Assembly: GCA_002151545.1 (NCBI GenBank)
Contig: CP021237.1
Location: 4,216,001-4,280,000, forward strand
Length of the DNA stretch: 64,000 bases
Direction of reading: 5' to 3'
Source: Sphingobacteriaceae bacterium GW460-11-11-14-LB5
GTDB taxonomy: Bacteria; Bacteroidota; Bacteroidia; Sphingobacteriales; Sphingobacteriaceae
Shown: positions 61,244-64,000 of the stretch, in pieces
Layout of the letters: each line of letters opens with the position of its first letter
How positions within the stretch are numbered: the stretch's first letter is position 1
The notes under the pieces: model-generated
Told to the model about the DNA's origin: nothing
What the model saw: only the letters and a program-made list of their open reading frames with translations
Database searches by the model: none
Translations under genes and position numbers: made by a program

Positions 61244-61366
61244 ATGAAAAAAGTAGCCATCTTACTATTGGCGGTGTTTTGCACCATTACCATATTAGAA
61301 TCTTGTTCTTCTAAACTTTGTCCTGCTTATGGATCTTACCCGGAAGGAAAACGCAGAAGGAATTAA
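61244..61366 (+). CDS. 40-residue lipoprotein
   Basis: MKKVAILLLAVFCTITILES is followed by CSSKLCPAYGSYPEGKRRRN and a stop, giving a lipoprotein signal with lipobox (LESC) and a 20-residue mature peptide. The gene is too short for most ORF finders. Plus-strand, between ribH and the YtxJ-like gene. Family not recognised, but the clear lipobox and good fit to Bacteroidota lipoprotein signals support it. Confidence 0.65.
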   Translation: MKKVAILLLAVFCTITILESCSSKLCPAYGSYPEGKRRRN

Positions 61367-61454
61367 TCTACCTTATTTGTAATCTCATATTCAGGTCATT
61401 TGCAGAACTTTATTTAACTGCAATTGTTGTCCTGTAAACAATACTTATAATAGC

Positions 61455-61787
61455 ATGACTTGGGTTAACTTAACTTCAATGGAACAGCTTGATGAAATCA
61501 AAAATGCAAGCGGTTTTAGTCTTATTTTTAAACACAGCACACGTTGCTCCATTAGTTTAATGGCTAAAAAGAATTTCGAATTTGACTGGGACATTATTCC
61601 GGCAGATACAAAACTTTACTTTTTAGATTTAATTAGCTACCGTGATATTTCGAACCAGATTGCCGAAGTTTTTCAGGTAGCACATCAATCGCCACAGATT
61701 TTATTGATTAAAGATGGCGATTGTGTATTGGAAGCCTCACATAGTGATATTTCCGCTGATGAAGTTGCAGAAGTGATTGCTGCTTAA
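61455..61787 (+). CDS. ytxJ: YtxJ-like bacillithiol-system redox protein
   Basis: The product has 110 residues of thioredoxin-like fold. The active-site region is FKHSTRCSISLMAKK with one Cys, as in the YtxJ family (monothiol), and later VAHQSPQILLIKDGDCVLEA with a cis-Pro-type loop. YtxJ proteins are linked with bacillithiol, the low-molecular-weight thiol of many Bacteroidota and Firmicutes, and are thought to reduce bacillithiol mixed disulfides. A terminator follows at 61845-61880. Confidence 0.85.
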   Translation: MTWVNLTSMEQLDEIKNASGFSLIFKHSTRCSISLMAKKNFEFDWDIIPADTKLYFLDLISYRDISNQIAEVFQVAHQSPQILLIKDGDCVLEASHSDISADEVAEVIAA

Positions 61788-61844
61788 TTAAATACAATAA
61801 GAGAAATCATCCTGATCTGATAGCAATCGGATTTATTTCAGGGT

Positions 61845-61880
61845 TTAAAGCGCTTAAAAACATTTTTAGGCGCTTTTTTT
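61845..61880 (+). terminator. intrinsic terminator after ytxJ
   Basis: TTAAAGCGCTTAAAAAC is followed by ATTTTTAGGCGCTTTTTTTT: the AAAGCGC/GCGCTTT stem has an A:T-rich extension and a clean run of eight T. It is 58 nt after the ytxJ stop. Confidence 0.8.
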
Positions 61881-62046
61881 TATTTTAAGGGCTCAAGTTT
61901 AAAAATAATTTTATTTCTTTTTGAAAAGCAATGTCCAGTTTGCTATCGGCTACTGTAGTCCTGCTGTGCACTATAGTCCCGGTTGAAAAAACCGGGAGCT
62001 GCCGTTCCCATCAGGTTTATTAAGGTAAAGCCTGTGAAGAGAAAAA

Positions 62047-62472
62047 CACCAAACGTTCCTACGGAACGAAAAAAAACATTTTACCACCTTGTTACCCATG
62101 AAACGTTCCTAACGGAACGGGATTATTATTAACTTTCGATCTCTTGGCTCAGCGCAAGGATGGCAGGTTTATGAAAACAATGCCTTCGAACAAAGCATCA
62201 AACATTCCGGTGGAACGAGAAAACTCGTTTCCACATCTTATCCATCAGCCGTCCATAATGCAACGGGAAGTGATTATTATTGACTTTCGATCTCTTGGCT
62301 CAGCGCAAGGATGCAGGTTTATGAAAACAATGCCTTCGAACAAAGCATCAAACATTCCGGTGGAACGAGAAAACTCGTTTTCACACCTTATCCATCAGCC
62401 GTCCCTTCGGGACGAATGGTAGGTAGCAAATAACATTTGTTATTTGTGTTCGTTCCGTAGGAACGTTTGGTG
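62047..62472. repeat. composite palindromic repeat element, second copy of the family
   Basis: The two ends (62047-62070 and 62449-62472) are perfect 24-bp inverted repeats around CGTTCCTACGGAACG, the same 24-mer as at 17191 and 18265. Inside, CGTTCCTAACGGAACG lies at 62104-62119, two direct repeats of ~145-150 bp start at 62121 and 62272, and CGTCCCTTCGGGACG lies at 62400-62414. Confidence 0.75.
62121..62413 (+). repeat. two ~150-bp direct repeats
   Basis: Unit 1 (62121-62271) and unit 2 (62272-62413) share TTTCGATCTCTTGGCTCAGC, AAACAATGCCTTCGAACAAA and CATTCCGGTGGAACGAG almost exactly, with a period of 151. Unit 2 ends in the perfect CGTCCCTTCGGGACG palindrome; unit 1 ends in a decayed version. 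Confidence 0.8.
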
Positions 62473-62536
62473 ATGTAAATGATTAATACCCGATCCCATT
62501 ACGGTCTGTAAGAACACATACCATGGAAATGCCAAA

Positions 62537-62568
62537 ACAAAAAAGGTCCCGATTTATGTCGGGACCTT
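62537..62568 (-). terminator. intrinsic terminator after mqo
   Basis: On the minus strand AAGGTCCCGAC and its partner ATCGGGACCTT form a long stem, followed by TTTTTTTG. It lies 24 nt downstream of the mqo stop at 62592. Confidence 0.9.
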
Positions 62569-62591
62569 GTATATTCTTATTGTGGTTGCAA

Positions 62592-64000
62592 TTAAGCAAC
62601 TACAACATTTTCTATTTTTAACACTTTTGAGGTTCTGTTTCTGGTTTCTTTGCAAAGATCTGCATCCTGCGCAAGCGATTTTCCATAAGTAGGAATCATC
62701 TCCTTAATTTTGGCCTGCCATTCTTCAGTAGCCAAATCATCAGCAAAACAACGGTTTAATAAATCGAGCATAATAGAAACGGCTGTTGAAGCTCCGGGAG
62801 ATGCACCCAGCAAAGCTGCAATAGAACCATCGGCGGCACTTACCACCTCTGTTCCAAATTCTAAAATACCACCTTGTTTTTCGTCTTTTTTAATTACCTG
62901 CACACGCTGACCTGCATATTCCAGTTCCCAATCTTTAAGCTCGGCAGTTGGTAAATATTCTTTCAATGCTTCCAATCTGTCTTCCGGCGACTGCCTAACC
63001 TGCTCAATCAGATACTTTGTTAAATCAAGGTTATGCAATCCTGCCGACAGCATCGGGCGGATATTATTAAATTTTATCGATTTTGGTAAATCTAAGAATG
63101 AACCATTTTTAAGGAATTTGGTAGAGAAACCAGCATAAGGGCCAAACAATAGCGCCTGCTTACCATTAATCATTCTGGTATCCAGGTGTGGAACCGACAT
63201 TGGTGGGGCACCAACAGCCGCTTTTCCATACACCTTAGCATGGTGTTTTTTAATAATTTCTTCGTTGGTACATTTTAACCATTGTCCGCTTACAGGGAAA
63301 CCGCCAAAACCTTTTCCTTCAGGAATGTCTGATTTTTCCAGTAGTGGCAAAGAACCACCACCTGCACCGATAAATACAAACTTAGCTACACGTTTGCGTT
63401 TGTCTCCGCTTTCTAAATCCTTAACTTTTACAATCCAGTTGCCGTCTTTATTCTTTTTAAGGTCGCGGATTTCGTGGTTGAAATACAGATTAACGTTACT
63501 TTGTTCCTTTAAGTTGTTAAACATGTCGCGGGTTAACGTACCAAAGTTAACATCGGTACCTAAATCCATTTTAGTAGCCGCAACTTTTTCGCTTTTTTTA
63601 CGGCCATCCATAATCAAAGGTGCCCAGTTTTTGACCAACTCGGTATCTTCGGTATATTGCATATCGCTAAACAAATCGCATTGGGTTAATGCGTCGTAGC
63701 GTTTTTTAAGATATTCTACATTCTTTTTTCCCCAAACAAAACTCATGTGAGGAATATTGCGAATAAAATTACAAGGATCTGAAACCAATCCCTTGTTCAC
63801 TAAATATGACCAGAACTGCTTAGAAACCTCAAAATGTTCTGCAATCTGAACCGCTTTTTTTATTTCAACTGTACCATCCTTCTTTTCGGGTGTATAGTTT
63901 AATTCGCAAAAAGCAGAGTGTCCCGTTCCGGCATTATTCCAGGCATCAGAGCTTTCTGCCGCCGCAATATCTAAACGTTCGTAAATTTCTATGCTTAAAT
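62592..64000 (-). CDS. mqo: malate:quinone oxidoreductase, 5' end beyond the window
   Basis: The frame stays open from 62592 through the window edge at 64000 (469 codons). The visible start of the fragment reads SIEIYERLDIAAAESSDAWN followed by NAGTGHSAFCELNYTP, both typical Mqo segments, and then VSKQFWSYLVNKGLVSDPCN and GTEVVSAADGSIAALLGASP. Mqo is an FAD-dependent membrane-associated enzyme oxidising malate to oxaloacetate with quinone as acceptor. An internal GTG at 63800 would give a 402-residue ORF but is not the true start. About 30 N-terminal residues, including the FAD-binding Gly motif, are outside. Confidence 0.95.
   Translation of the reverse strand, partial: LSIEIYERLDIAAAESSDAWNNAGTGHSAFCELNYTPEKKDGTVEIKKAVQIAEHFEVSKQFWSYLVNKGLVSDPCNFIRNIPHMSFVWGKKNVEYLKKRYDALTQCDLFSDMQYTEDTELVKNWAPLIMDGRKKSEKVAATKMDLGTDVNFGTLTRDMFNNLKEQSNVNLYFNHEIRDLKKNKDGNWIVKVKDLESGDKRKRVAKFVFIGAGGGSLPLLEKSDIPEGKGFGGFPVSGQWLKCTNEEIIKKHHAKVYGKAAVGAPPMSVPHLDTRMINGKQALLFGPYAGFSTKFLKNGSFLDLPKSIKFNNIRPMLSAGLHNLDLTKYLIEQVRQSPEDRLEALKEYLPTAELKDWELEYAGQRVQVIKKDEKQGGILEFGTEVVSAADGSIAALLGASPGASTAVSIMLDLLNRCFADDLATEEWQAKIKEMIPTYGKSLAQDADLCKETRNRTSKVLKIENVVVA

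Larger units (their letters stand above)
61881..62536. other. gene-free region containing a palindrome-bounded repeat element
   Basis: No gene is supported. Most of it is the element at 62047-62472; the remainder (61881-62046) shows no recognised feature. A 92-codon plus-strand frame at 62144-62422 is made of the repeats and is not believed. Confidence 0.5.

Noticed and set aside
62144..62422. A 92-codon plus-strand open frame
   Set aside because: It runs through the two direct repeats of the palindromic element and repeats itself; no family features and no start signal.
1..64000. tRNA, rRNA, integrase, transposase or phage genes
   Set aside because: I looked for typical cloverleaf ends and known protein motifs and found none; the repeat elements carry no transposase.

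Overview
The window is chromosomal DNA from a Bacteroidota bacterium, most likely a Pedobacter-type member of the Sphingobacteriaceae. The genus is an inference. Support comes from a SusC/SusD pair, a type IX secretion C-terminal domain next to a PorP/SprF protein, a LytS/LytTR pair, a YtxJ-type bacillithiol protein, AT-rich intergenic DNA full of palindromic repeats, and TAnnTTTG -7 promoter boxes with TTTG about 19-20 nt upstream.

Layout. (1) Positions 1-12,155 (minus strand) hold the S10/spc ribosomal protein cluster, rplC to rpmJ, then the first 104 codons of rpsM, with secY, map and infA inside. (2) 12.3-14.9 kb holds a DUF1634/TauE membrane pair, a toxin-antitoxin module whose toxin gene has an in-frame TAG, and an unknown protein. 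(3) 14.9-16.9 kb holds a prephenate dehydrogenase that looks like fungal TYR1 and a small membrane-anchored coiled-coil protein. (4) 16.9-18.5 kb has no gene; it carries seven degenerate ~137 bp tandem units bounded by inverted palindromic ends. (5) 18.5-22.3 kb is a surface module: a long collagen-like/head-repeat protein, a small gliding-motility-type C-terminal domain protein and a PorP/SprF protein. (6) 22.5-25.6 kb holds dgt and four small hydrophilic or membrane-linked proteins. (7) 25.6-29.2 kb is the str operon (rpsL-rpsG-fusA-rpsJ), so rpsJ and rplC are about 13.5 kb apart.

(8) 29.7-31.8 kb holds an SPFH/prohibitin protein, an exported rhodanese and a lipoprotein. (9) 31.8-41.8 kb has a sulfur theme: an arylsulfate sulfotransferase-like lipoprotein next to SusC/SusD, then a tight operon of a CHR-family transporter, a PAPS-type sulfotransferase, cysQ and cysC. 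CysC makes PAPS, the sulfotransferase would use it, and CysQ removes the PAP by-product. (10) 42-51 kb holds an outer-membrane beta-barrel protein, small exported proteins, a VF530 protein, a methyltransferase, a RidA protein, an M1 peptidase, a carboxypeptidase-regulatory-domain protein and an ArsC/Spx-like protein. (11) 51.3-53.8 kb is a LytS-type kinase and LytTR regulator. (12) 54-60.5 kb is one gene for a 2126-residue alpha-2-macroglobulin-like protein with a SusC-like segment inside it. (13) 60.6-64 kb holds ribH, a 40-residue lipoprotein, a YtxJ-like protein, a second palindromic repeat element and the 3' part of mqo.

The most unusual points are the split str/S10 locus with a terminator after rpsJ and a consensus promoter before rplC, the self-contained PAPS sulfation operon, the alpha-2-macroglobulin/SusC-plug fusion, the fungal-type TyrA, the broken ParE-like toxin, and a family of palindrome-bounded repeat elements present twice. 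No tRNA, rRNA, CRISPR array, transposase or integrase was recognised.
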